From CAZRCZ01 sp964598765 (GTDB lineage: Bacteria; Sumerlaeota; Sumerlaeia; MVZB01; JAJFLK01), in NCBI GenBank assembly GCA_964598765.1, contig CAZRCZ010000004.1, forward strand, positions 124,001 through 188,000: a DNA stretch of 64,000 nucleotides. Reading direction: 5' to 3'. This document shows, in pieces, positions 15,651 to 23,719 of this stretch. A program made the translations under genes and the position numbers. Below the pieces are notes generated by a model. The model had not been told where the DNA came from. It worked only from the letters and a program-made list of their open reading frames with translations, and ran no database searches. Every line of letters begins with the position of its first letter. The first letter of the stretch is position 1.

Positions 15651-16217
15651 CTTTTGATCGGCGGATTCGCCGTCGGAACCTACGGGAAAACCGAGAATAT
15701 TGACGTTTGGGTCGGACGCGATCCTGAAAATGCGCGGCGGGTTTTTAACGCCCTCCGCGATTTTGGAATGGGTCCCGATGAGCAAACGCTGGAAAATCTC
15801 CGGAAGGAGGATCAGATCGTTCGGATGGGTCGGCCTCCGTTCCGGATTGAAGTTCTTACGACGATTTCAGGCGTGCGATTCCCGGAATGCTACGCCCGCA
15901 AACAAGTCCGCGATCTCGACGGAGTTTCGGTGAATTTGATCCGCCTTGAAGACTTGAAGGTCAACAAAAAGGCGAGCGGAAGGACGAAGGACCTGCCGAT
16001 TTGGAAATTCTTCCATGATCCTCGCGCCGGGCGATTGCCTCCGGTAATTTTCACCGCAAACAACAAACCCGCAAAGTTCTGTCGCGCCGGGGAGTCCCGT
16101 TGCCCCCCTCTCAAATTCACTTTCACGTCGAATTACTTTTGCGCCCTATGCCCCCCATTTCCTCCCGTTGCTCTGCGCCGCGCAACGGAGGAAATCCGGA
16201 CGGATTTGGAAAGTTGA
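15651..16217 (+). pseudogene. truncated nucleotidyltransferase (AbiEii/DUF6036-like), partner of the preceding gene
   Basis: The frame opens right after a TGA at 15648-15650 and goes straight into LLIGGFAVGTYGKTENIDVWV, the conserved heart of the nucleotidyltransferase fold (GG, then DxW). Family members normally carry some 25-40 residues before this point. RMGRPPFRIEVLTTISGV, LDGVSVNLIRLEDLKVNKKASGR and KDLP follow as expected. After KDLP (about 15996) the sequence loses similarity and runs on with a Pro/Cys-rich tail. The only in-frame start is TTG 15654. An ATG at 15647 is in another frame, so a frameshift or 5' deletion is likely. I read it as a decayed toxin-like gene. Confidence 0.6.
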
Positions 16218-16241
16218 TGCGCGTCCGATTCGGGAATTTGT

Positions 16242-16325
16242 TCGGACACGGATCAAACGGATTTACACGGATCCAGAAGGAGCAAGGGCAGAGAATTGGA
16301 TGTGGCACAGCCGCCCTCGGCTGTG
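16242..16325. repeat. two dispersed repeats: ACACGGATCAAACGG unit and GTGGCACAGCCG palindrome
   Basis: 16245-16272 reads GGACACGGATCAAACGG then TTTACACGGAT, a simple tandem-like element related to 28648-28678. 16306-16313 (CACAGCCG) pairs with 16318-16325 (CGGCTGTG); with the preceding GTG it forms a palindromic element whose near-copies lie in the helicase gene (3668-3694) and in the TolC leader (48194-48217). The second hairpin is 13 bases downstream of the rpe stop. Confidence 0.55.
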
Positions 16326-16337
16326 AATTTTACGAAA

Positions 16338-17111
16338 TCAGCTCGTCCGCTTGCCGCGCTTTTTGCGCGTCGGCTTGGGTTTGAGAGCGCTTTTGGCGAC
16401 CGCTTCACGGAGCGAGACCAGATTTTCGGCGATGGTTTTGCCGCCGCCGAAGACGGCGGAGCCCGCCACGAGGACGTCGGCTCCGGCGGCGACGGCCAAG
16501 GGCGCGGTCATCTTGTTGATCCCGCCGTCAACCTCAAGACGAAATTTGTAGCCCTGTTTTTTTCGCAGGAGGTCCAGTTCGCGGACCTTGTTCAGCGTCG
16601 AGGGGATGAGCGCCTGACCGCCGAATCCCGGCTCAACGGTCATCACCAAAATCAAATCGGCGACGGAGAGGCAATCCTTGATCGTCTGAATGGACGTGCC
16701 CGGGCGGATGGAAATTCCGGCCTTGAGTCCCATCTGTTTGAGCGCGCGCAAATCTTTTTCCGGATGGCGCGAGGCCTCGACATGGATCGTGATCAACTCC
16801 GATCCCGCCTCGTGGAACGCCTTGGCGAAGTCCATTGGCTTTTCGATCATCAGATGCGTGTCGAAAAAGAGGGCGGGTTCGGCGGCGCGAAGCGACTTGA
16901 CCAACGGCGGACCGATCGTCAGGTTAGGAACAAAGTGGCCGTCCATCACGTCGAGATGAATCCATCGTGCACGGGCGCGACGGCATCGCGCCAATTCGCG
17001 CCCCATATCGGCGAAATCGGCGCTGAGTATCGAGGGGGCGATGACGACCTCCGGATTGGTTCCGTCGGTGAAAATGGTTTTGCGCTGGCGTTGGCCGGTT
17101 CGTTTTCCCAT
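16338..17111 (-). CDS. rpe: ribulose-phosphate 3-epimerase
   Basis: Interconverts ribulose-5-phosphate and xylulose-5-phosphate in the pentose phosphate pathway. 257 residues from ATG 17111 (a TTG eight codons upstream is less likely). TIM-barrel landmarks: APSILSADFADMG near the N-terminus; HLDVMDGHFVPNLTIGP with metal-binding His and Asp; DTHLMIEKP; MTVEPGFGGQ; LEVDGGIN with the second catalytic Asp; AGADVLVAGSAVF. There is a Lys/Arg-rich tail of about 18 residues (KPKPTRKKRGKRTS) and a basic N-terminal extension, both longer than usual. A dispersed palindrome follows the stop. Confidence 0.95.
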   Translation of the reverse strand: MGKRTGQRQRKTIFTDGTNPEVVIAPSILSADFADMGRELARCRRARARWIHLDVMDGHFVPNLTIGPPLVKSLRAAEPALFFDTHLMIEKPMDFAKAFHEAGSELITIHVEASRHPEKDLRALKQMGLKAGISIRPGTSIQTIKDCLSVADLILVMTVEPGFGGQALIPSTLNKVRELDLLRKKQGYKFRLEVDGGINKMTAPLAVAAGADVLVAGSAVFGGGKTIAENLVSLREAVAKSALKPKPTRKKRGKRTS

Positions 17112-17243
17112 GAGAGTCCCACCGAGTTGTGTCAAGTTCGGCGCCGAATCGAATCATTCCAAAGTGCGGGTCAAAGACTAGAGAAAATAAAATTCAATCG
17201 CAAGAGAGATTGAGGCTCCAAGGAATTTGCCGATTACAGAATT

Positions 17244-19361
17244 TCATTCATTCAATATTTTCGCTGTTTTCGCCGGAAAATTTTCGGTCGTGATGCTCCA
17301 TTTCCGCCATTTTTCCTCGGGCAGTCGAACAGTCGGATTTTCTTCCGCGGGACCGGACGCCTTGATGAGAACTGACGATCCGCGGATCGTGATCTCCAAA
17401 ATGTTGCGGTGAAAATGAATTCGCGTCACGGTGAATTCAGGCCAGTCTTTCGGGAGACGCGGGTCGAGATCGAATCCGTCGGCCCTCGGACGGAAACCGA
17501 GAAACCCGTTGAGCATGATTTGCGGAACGAGGATGCTCTCGAAAAATTCCTGATCCAAACCGAGACCGCCCGGCGGTCCGCCCCCTTGCAGGGTTCCGCG
17601 CGTTCCGTCCTTGTAGTAGGCGCGATAGCCTCCCGCCGCCTGAACCTCATCAAACCAAGCGATGATTTCCTTCAATCGTTCCCAAGCGTTGTCCGGACCG
17701 AGAATTTTCAATCGCGCCAGAAGATCGTGATAGGAGAATCCAAACACCGCGCCGCCGTCTTGAACCTGATAGCCCCAAGGGATGGTCTCCGGCCCGCTCC
17801 ACGCCCAAAAATACCATTCGACGTTTCGGCGCGTCGTCGCTCGCGGACCGAATCGCCAATGATATAGGTCAGATCCCTGCGACGTATCCCCTTCAACCGA
17901 TCTCGCGCCGGTCATCCAATTCATGATCGAACCCGCCTGCTCCGGCGCGGCAAAACCGTAATCAATCGCTTCAAGGTTGATGAAGGTGTAGCCGTAGTCG
18001 TGGCTTTGGCCGTCAACGTCAATCCCCGCGACGAACCGCCCCGTCTTGTCGTTCCAAAATAATTTTCCCGCGAACGCCTTGACTTCCTCGGCGTGGCGGC
18101 GAATCTCATCGGGCGCGACGCGCAGGGGACCGCCGGGCAAATTCCATTCGGGATGCGCGTCAATTTCGCGCTCCAGCCGCGCCATCGCGTTCAGCGAATC
18201 GTAATAATGAATCGTGGCGTAGCAATCCTTGTAGCCCATCGGCAGAAGGTCCCAGTAGTCGTTGCCGATGCCGTGGCCGGGATGGAGGATTTTTCTTCCG
18301 TCGGGAGTAAGTTCGAGGCCGCTCTTGCCGTCATGCCCCACGAACGGCGCGAGGATGCACTTTTCCTTTCGTCCTCCCAAGCTTTCCATCATGTAAAGTT
18401 GCGCGAGGCGCATTCGTTGAAGATTGGCGCGCAGAAAATTCAGATCGCGCGTCCAGTCGAAATACTGGCAACATCCGCGAATGAAATTTTGGTTGTTGAT
18501 GTTGTGGCGCGTGTCATATTGCGTGAAGAGCGCCTGAACGCCGACCTTCGCGCCGGCCGGATTATCGAAGTGTATCGCCAACCGCGTGATTTTCCCTCTC
18601 CATTCCGCCGATTTGAAAACGGGAATCATCGTGAAAAGGAGTCCGTCGGATTCCTTGACGGGTTGGAAATAAAATCGGCGGTCGGGCGCGAAATCTCCCT
18701 TTTCCTCCGTCGTCCATTCCAGCCAAGGTTGGGCGTTTTCCAATCCAGCGGCCCGCCAGCGGATTTGAATGAACGGCGCATTGTCGGCTTGAAAAACCAG
18801 CGGCGGGGTTTTGAGCGTCGCCCCCGGCGAGGTCAGTTCACAGTTCCATGCTTCCTTATCAATGCCCCGGTCGGTTCCTCCCGTCAGTATCCATCCTTCC
18901 TGCGATTTCGCATGGGCGTCGCCCCACGCATAGATCGGTCCGGGAATGACGAAATGCCATCCCCACGTCGCGGGTTGTCCTTGAACCCAACTCGGAAACG
19001 GCCACCCTTCCTGATGGGCGATGGAAGGATGCTGGTGCGTGGCGACGTAGCCCTCGGCGTCCATCCGGCGCGCCGAAAGGGCGTCGGACCATTGCTTGCG
19101 CAGGACGTTCATCCGGTCGCCCGTCTCGACGGCGGGCCAGAGACTGGAACCCGACAGCCACTCGTCCCAGAGCGTCGCCATCGGTCCGGCGGGCTGGTAG
19201 TGCAACCAATAGATTTCCCGCATGGACGCCATTGGCTTTTCTTGCCCGGGAACGATGAATTGCGGAAAGTCGACCGGAATGGGGGAGGGATTTTCCGCCG
19301 ACGCGCAAACGACGGAGAGCAATAGTCCAAGGAAGATGATCGAACGAATGGAATTGAACAT
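17244..19361 (-). CDS. secreted (alpha/alpha)6-barrel glycoside hydrolase-like protein
   Basis: 705 residues with a signal peptide (SIIFLGLLLSVVCASA-E). The N-terminal 280 residues look like a beta-rich domain (W-rich, WGWHFVIPGPIYAWG). The middle and C-terminal part is helical with aromatic and acidic motifs typical of six-hairpin glycosidases: GIGNDYWDLLPMGYKDCYAT, GYTFINLEAIDYG, NVEWYFWAWSGPETIPWG, GLGLDQEFFESILVPQIML. A short C-terminal beta domain (LDPRLPKDWPEFTVTRIHF) matches the terminal sheet seen in GH65/GH78/GH95-type enzymes. I cannot assign a CAZy family or the substrate. It stands alone between rpe and a divergent gene. Confidence 0.75.
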   Translation of the reverse strand: MFNSIRSIIFLGLLLSVVCASAENPSPIPVDFPQFIVPGQEKPMASMREIYWLHYQPAGPMATLWDEWLSGSSLWPAVETGDRMNVLRKQWSDALSARRMDAEGYVATHQHPSIAHQEGWPFPSWVQGQPATWGWHFVIPGPIYAWGDAHAKSQEGWILTGGTDRGIDKEAWNCELTSPGATLKTPPLVFQADNAPFIQIRWRAAGLENAQPWLEWTTEEKGDFAPDRRFYFQPVKESDGLLFTMIPVFKSAEWRGKITRLAIHFDNPAGAKVGVQALFTQYDTRHNINNQNFIRGCCQYFDWTRDLNFLRANLQRMRLAQLYMMESLGGRKEKCILAPFVGHDGKSGLELTPDGRKILHPGHGIGNDYWDLLPMGYKDCYATIHYYDSLNAMARLEREIDAHPEWNLPGGPLRVAPDEIRRHAEEVKAFAGKLFWNDKTGRFVAGIDVDGQSHDYGYTFINLEAIDYGFAAPEQAGSIMNWMTGARSVEGDTSQGSDLYHWRFGPRATTRRNVEWYFWAWSGPETIPWGYQVQDGGAVFGFSYHDLLARLKILGPDNAWERLKEIIAWFDEVQAAGGYRAYYKDGTRGTLQGGGPPGGLGLDQEFFESILVPQIMLNGFLGFRPRADGFDLDPRLPKDWPEFTVTRIHFHRNILEITIRGSSVLIKASGPAEENPTVRLPEEKWRKWSITTENFPAKTAKILNE

Positions 19362-19399
19362 CGGGCGGAATTGGTAGCATATTGCTGAAAGGGCGCCGC

Positions 19400-19765
19400 A
19401 TGAATCAAGAAAAACGCGAGTTCGAATTGCGGGAAGGCTACCTCTACTCCAAGTTCGAAGGAGAGTTCAACGCCGAGAACAACCTCGCGCATTTTAGGGC
19501 GACGCTTGAAGAATGTCTGAAGCGGGGAGCGCACCGCGTCCTTTGCGACTTGTCCGGCGAATCAGGCGATCTTAGTTTCCTCAGCCGATTTTACCTTGGC
19601 GACAAGGTCGCGGACTTCTGGGATCGGCGGATCAAAATTGCCATCTACGGGCGGGAGGAACAATTGGACAAGGATCGCTTCGGCGTGATGGTGGCCTGCA
19701 ATCGCGGCGTGGTTGCGAATGCGTTTTCCAATTTCGACGAGGCGTTGACTTGGCTTTTGGCGTGA
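19400..19765 (+). CDS. SpoIIAA/STAS-like small protein 1
   Basis: 121 residues from ATG 19400 (GAAAGGG at 19387-19393 as a distant RBS). Order of elements: FELREGYLYSKFEGEFNAEN, then RVLCDLSGESGDLSFLSRFY, KIAIYGREEQ and FDEALTWLL at the end. This matches the layout of SpoIIAA-like/STAS domains (beta strand, Asp-containing loop, closing helix). Probably a cytoplasmic regulatory or lipid-binding protein; no phosphorylatable Ser can be assigned with confidence. A paralogue follows 58 bases downstream. Confidence 0.6.
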   Translation: MNQEKREFELREGYLYSKFEGEFNAENNLAHFRATLEECLKRGAHRVLCDLSGESGDLSFLSRFYLGDKVADFWDRRIKIAIYGREEQLDKDRFGVMVACNRGVVANAFSNFDEALTWLLA

Positions 19766-19823
19766 ATTGCACGGCGCGCGATTTCAATGATTTTGGAAGA
19801 CGAAGAAGGGGGAAATTGGCGGG

Positions 19824-20195
19824 ATGCCGATGAATTCGGACAAACGTTGGGTGGAGGCGCGCGGAGGATACCTTTACGCCAAAATCGAAGGGGACTTCAG
19901 CGCCGAGAACAATCTGGAGCAGGCGCGAGGCGTGATCGGGGAGTGTTCGCGGCTCGGCGCGCGGAGCGTCCTGTTTGATGTGACCTCACAGGCCGGCAAA
20001 GTCAGTTTTCTCAGTCGGTTTCACGCGGGGAATGAGGCCGCCAACTTTTGGGATCATTCCGTGAAGCTCGCTCTTCTGATGCGCGAGGATCAAAGGGAAA
20101 AGGAAGACATCGGGATTCTTGCGGCGCGCAATCGCGGCATCAACGTCCAAGATTTCGCCGACTTGAACGAGGCCGTCGCGTGGCTACTGGCATGA
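19824..20195 (+). CDS. SpoIIAA/STAS-like small protein 2 (tandem paralogue)
   Basis: 123 residues. Strong similarity to the preceding protein along its whole length: GYLYAKIEGDFSAENNLEQ, SVLFDVTSQAGKVSFLSRF, ANFWDHSVKLALLMREDQ, DLNEAVAWLLA. ATG 19824 or ATG 19830 could be used. The tandem pair looks like a duplication, followed on the same strand by an FHA-GAF signalling protein, which suggests a shared regulatory role; that is inference. Confidence 0.6.
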   Translation: MPMNSDKRWVEARGGYLYAKIEGDFSAENNLEQARGVIGECSRLGARSVLFDVTSQAGKVSFLSRFHAGNEAANFWDHSVKLALLMREDQREKEDIGILAARNRGINVQDFADLNEAVAWLLA

Positions 20196-20329
20196 ACGAA
20201 ACCTCTCTTCCGTCGGAAAAGAATAAAAGTGGCCGACTGTCCATTCCCGCTGTATAAAGTTAGTGAGTAAAACCTGGGGGTTTTTGACGGCATGGAGGAA
20301 GCCGATAAGAAGACAGGCCCGGCAACGCG

Positions 20330-21313
20330 ATGAGCAAAAAACTCGTCATTCTCAATCCCAACCATTTCATGGAGGTCCCGTTTGATCAGCAATTGACCAT
20401 CGGACGGGACATTTACAATTCGCTGTCCCTGCAGGACGCCGACATTTCACGCTCCCACGCGATTCTTTTTGAGCAGGACGCCCAGACCCTCATCAAGGAC
20501 CTCAACAGCCGGAACGGAGTTTACATCAACGGGGAAAAATACAAGGAACGCGCCCTTCAGGACGGTGACGAAATCGTCTTGGGCAAGACGATCTTCTTTT
20601 ACAATCCGCCGACGGGTTTGGATTTGGAAAAGAAGCTGTCCCCCCGCGGACGCTATTTGGTCCAGCAACGCTCCGCGCAGAAGAAAGAGGGGGTCAAGGA
20701 GGAGAGCCACGTATTCTCCGCCGAGCAAATGGACAAATCCGTCCAGCGGCTTTTCAATCATCCCGAAGGCGTGACTTTCTTTTCTCTCCCCAACGCGATG
20801 GCGCTATTGCGGGCGTTCTACGAGATGGCCGGCGCGCCCGACACCGGCGAGTTGTTCAAGACGACCCTCAAGCGAACGCTCGGGCTTCTCGGCGGCGATC
20901 GGGGGGTCATCATGGAATCGGACGGGGCGAAGAAAAAATTGAAGGTCCGCTCGATTGTTTCGCAGGAGGACACCGCGACGATGATCGAAATTCCGCGCGA
21001 GGTTTTGAAGGTGGTCCTGCAGGAGGAGAACTGCGTCTTTTGTCCGGACATCGCCTTGGATGAGCGCTTCGCGGGCATCGTCCCCAAAGACAACCGCCCG
21101 ATTCATTCGTTCGTCGCCGCGCCGCTCGTTTCGGGACACAACTATTACGGCTTGATCTATCTGGACAGCGCGACCCGCGCGAAGGAATACGATCAAATCG
21201 CCATGCGGTCGTTGTTCTTCATCGCGTCGCTGTTGGCCGCGCTCTTGCAACCCAAGGCGATGCACTTCCTGCACGAGCCGATGAACACCGAGAGGATCGC
21301 GACGCCCGTCTGA
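20330..21313 (+). CDS. FHA-GAF signalling protein
   Basis: 327 residues. N-terminal FHA domain about 1-95: LTIGRDIYNSLSLQDADISR with the GR and SRSHA motifs (ISRSHAILFEQD) and NSRNGVYINGEK, the residues that bind phosphothreonine. The linker (about 100-150) is charged. A GAF domain follows at about 160-310 (TLGLLGGDRGVIMESDGA, FVAAPLVSGHNYYGLIYLDS), a small-molecule or partner sensor. No kinase or output domain is present, so it probably reads Ser/Thr phosphorylation and relays it by binding. An AT-rich TATAAA at 20253-20258 upstream may be a -10 element. The next gene starts 36 bases downstream. Confidence 0.85.
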   Translation: MSKKLVILNPNHFMEVPFDQQLTIGRDIYNSLSLQDADISRSHAILFEQDAQTLIKDLNSRNGVYINGEKYKERALQDGDEIVLGKTIFFYNPPTGLDLEKKLSPRGRYLVQQRSAQKKEGVKEESHVFSAEQMDKSVQRLFNHPEGVTFFSLPNAMALLRAFYEMAGAPDTGELFKTTLKRTLGLLGGDRGVIMESDGAKKKLKVRSIVSQEDTATMIEIPREVLKVVLQEENCVFCPDIALDERFAGIVPKDNRPIHSFVAAPLVSGHNYYGLIYLDSATRAKEYDQIAMRSLFFIASLLAALLQPKAMHFLHEPMNTERIATPV

Positions 21314-21349
21314 GATTCCCCTCCGGCGTGAAAAAGAGAACGCTCGTTC

Positions 21350-23392
21350 ATGGCAGGGTCTCCGCGTTTTTCCGCCTTCTCCGCGTTTTTGATCCGGCGG
21401 GGCTGGCTTGTCGCCGGATTGCTCGGCGCGGCGCTTTACCTTCCGGCGACCTTCTACGATTTTACCTACGACGATCTCATCATCATCCGCGACAATCGGC
21501 GGATTCAGCATCTCGGCGATTTCAAAGCGTATTTGGGAACCAGCTACTGGGACCGTTCCGGACAGAACAAGGAATACCGTCCCCTGACGATGCTCGGCTA
21601 CGCGGCGAATTTCGCGCTGTCGGGGAAAAATCCGATTTCTTATCATCTTATCAACGCGGTTCTGCACGGGCTGGTTTGCTCGGCGGCATGGATGTTGGTG
21701 TGGGCGCTTTTCGGATGCGCGGGACTTGCGACGGGGGTCGCCGCCCTTTTTGCTGTTCATCCGATTCACGTCGAGGCGGTTGCCGGAGTGGTCGGACGCG
21801 CCGAATTAACGACCTCGCTGGGATTGCTTCTCGCGTTGGTTTTCGGAATTTATTCCTTCCGCGCCGAATCAACGGGAAGGCAATGGTCGTGGGCCTTTGC
21901 GGCGTCGCTTGCCGCCGCGCTGGCCATCGGATCAAAGGAGAACGGGCTGACGGTGGTTCCGGCGTTGGTTCTGATTCCGTTTTTTGCGGAAGGCGAAAGG
22001 CGAAAGGCGAAAGGCGAAGGGGAAGCGAATTTGCGCCTTTCGCCTTTCGCCTTTCGCCTTGCACAGATTTTTCCCTCGCTGATCTTGAGCGCCATTCCGC
22101 TCGTCGTCTATATAATCGTCCGCCGCGCGGTCCTCGGCGGACTGAGCGGACCACCAAACGAACGACAAATTTTCGAGTTTGATAATCCGCTGGCCGGATT
22201 GAGCGGCGTGCCGCGGCTTCTTTCCGCGCTCAAAATGTTGACGCGCTACGCCCTGATGCTCGTCTGGCCGTTCCATCCCTCCCCGGATTATTCCTACGGC
22301 GCGATCCCGATGGTTCTGCGCGCGAACGATCCAAGCTGGATCATCGGCGCGTTGCTGATTCCGCTTTTTCTTTGGGGAGGCTGGGCATTGCGCCGAAGAC
22401 CGGCGGCGTTCTTCGGCGTTTGGATTTTCTTTGTCACCTTTGTCATCACCTCCAACATTTTTTTCCCCATCGGCACGATGCTGGCCGAACGGTTGCTTTA
22501 TCTCCCTTCCTTTGGTTTTTGCCTGTTCGCGGTTGACTTGATCGGCGGCGCGATGGAGCGAATGAAAACGTCGGAACGTCCGGCGATTTTCGCCAAGGTC
22601 ATTCTTGCCATCGCGATCCTTTGGGGATCGGCGTTTGCCTTGCAGACCTTGCTTTATCTGCCGACGTGGAAGAATAACAAGGTTCTCTTCAATTACATGG
22701 TCCGGCGCGTTCCGACCAGCGCCCGCGCGCATCTGAACATTGGCTACGACCTTCTCGAAAACGACCGCAACTTTCCGGAAGCCATCGCCCATTTCCAGCG
22801 CGCGCTGGAAATCATGCCGGAGCAACCGTCGGTTTTGGGATCGCTGGGGAAGGCTTACTTTCTCTCCGGCAAGATGAAGGAGGCGCAACAACTTCTGGAG
22901 GAGGGGCGCAAGGAATTTCCGTTTGATGATTCCATAGCAATGAGTCTGGCGCGGGTTTACGCCGCGCAGGGTCGCCGGGACGAAGCGGAGCAACTCTATC
23001 AGCCCTTCCTCGCCGAACAGCCGAGGAACTTGACGCTTCTCCGCGACTACGCCCTCCTGCTGGTCGAAAATGGCAAATCGCGCGAGGCGATTGCGGAATT
23101 GGAAAAAGTTCTCGCCAAGACCGGCGAGGAAGACGACGCCGAAGTCTTCATCGGCCTCGCCAAATCGCATCTGAAACTTGGACATTACGCGGAGGCCGAG
23201 TCGTGGTTGCGCAAGACGCTTCGGTTACGGCCGGACGACACCGAGGCGCGGTTTTATCTTCTTCAGGCTCTGATGCAACTCGGCAAACTCGATGAGGCCG
23301 GGGCAATCGCCGACGATCTCCTAAAACTCAAGCCGAATTGGGATTCGGTGAAGAAACTTCTCGAAGAAATTCAGAGGCGAAAGAATCGGTGA
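21350..23392 (+). CDS. TMTC-like multi-spanning membrane protein with C-terminal TPRs (2)
   Basis: 680 residues. Multi-pass N-terminal domain with an acidic loop FTYDDLIIIRDN after helix 1, AVHPIHVEAVAGVVGRAELT, a SKENGLTVVPAL segment and a DUF1736-like stretch (FDNPLAGLSGVPRLLSALKM; PFHPSPDYSYGAIP). About six TPRs follow from residue about 440 (ARAHLNIGYDLLENDRNFPE; DDTEARFYLLQALMQLGKLD). These are hallmarks of TMTC/O-mannosyltransferase-like proteins; the activity is inferred. Residues about 214-237 (EGERRKAKGEGEANLRLSPF and onward) are encoded by a perfect 27-bp inverted repeat, placed in the loop between two membrane helices. Confidence 0.82.
   Translation: MAGSPRFSAFSAFLIRRGWLVAGLLGAALYLPATFYDFTYDDLIIIRDNRRIQHLGDFKAYLGTSYWDRSGQNKEYRPLTMLGYAANFALSGKNPISYHLINAVLHGLVCSAAWMLVWALFGCAGLATGVAALFAVHPIHVEAVAGVVGRAELTTSLGLLLALVFGIYSFRAESTGRQWSWAFAASLAAALAIGSKENGLTVVPALVLIPFFAEGERRKAKGEGEANLRLSPFAFRLAQIFPSLILSAIPLVVYIIVRRAVLGGLSGPPNERQIFEFDNPLAGLSGVPRLLSALKMLTRYALMLVWPFHPSPDYSYGAIPMVLRANDPSWIIGALLIPLFLWGGWALRRRPAAFFGVWIFFVTFVITSNIFFPIGTMLAERLLYLPSFGFCLFAVDLIGGAMERMKTSERPAIFAKVILAIAILWGSAFALQTLLYLPTWKNNKVLFNYMVRRVPTSARAHLNIGYDLLENDRNFPEAIAHFQRALEIMPEQPSVLGSLGKAYFLSGKMKEAQQLLEEGRKEFPFDDSIAMSLARVYAAQGRRDEAEQLYQPFLAEQPRNLTLLRDYALLLVENGKSREAIAELEKVLAKTGEEDDAEVFIGLAKSHLKLGHYAEAESWLRKTLRLRPDDTEARFYLLQALMQLGKLDEAGAIADDLLKLKPNWDSVKKLLEEIQRRKNR
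21990..22060. repeat. perfect 27-bp inverted repeat of AAGGCG units inside a coding sequence
   Basis: The left arm 21990-22016 is four AAGGCG units joined by single A residues (AAGGCGAAAGGCG repeated). The right arm 22034-22060 is its exact reverse complement. The loop is 17 bases (22017-22033). The element stays in frame and adds about 24 polar residues to a loop of the membrane protein. Confidence 0.9.
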
Positions 23393-23719
23393 GGGAAATT
23401 CGAGGGAGAAGGAGAGCGAGTTTTAACGCTATGGCATTTCAAGATGAGACGTATCCAACGGATGGAATTCAAGCATCAGTCCCTGTCGTCGGTTCCGTAG
23501 AGCCGCCCCGCCGGGGCGTCCCTACAAAAGAGGATCCTCCGGCTTTTGGCAGGGGCGAGCCGCAGGCTCGCCCAATGAAAACGGCCACGCAATTTTCAAG
23601 ATTGCGGTAGCCAAAGATTGTAAATTGGACGGAAAGGGATTTGCCCAAACTCGTTGGCTGTCGCGGAAACATTGAAGCGCAATCCCGATCACTTGCCGCA
23701 CAAACTTCTGTCCTGAAGC
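23393..23719. repeat. gene-free stretch with two palindromic repeats
   Basis: No gene is supported in these 327 bases. 23497-23525 is an imperfect palindrome (GTAG ... CTAC ends, CGCCCC-GCC-GGGGCG core). 23553-23573 is a perfect hairpin, GGGCGAGCC-GCA-GGCTCGCCC. The two lie between convergent genes, as REP-like elements often do. Confidence 0.6.

Noticed and set aside
20260..20329. Possible riboswitch or attenuator before the FHA-GAF gene
   Set aside because: Only a 6-bp AAAACC-TGGG-GGTTTT hairpin is visible and no known riboswitch core can be matched.
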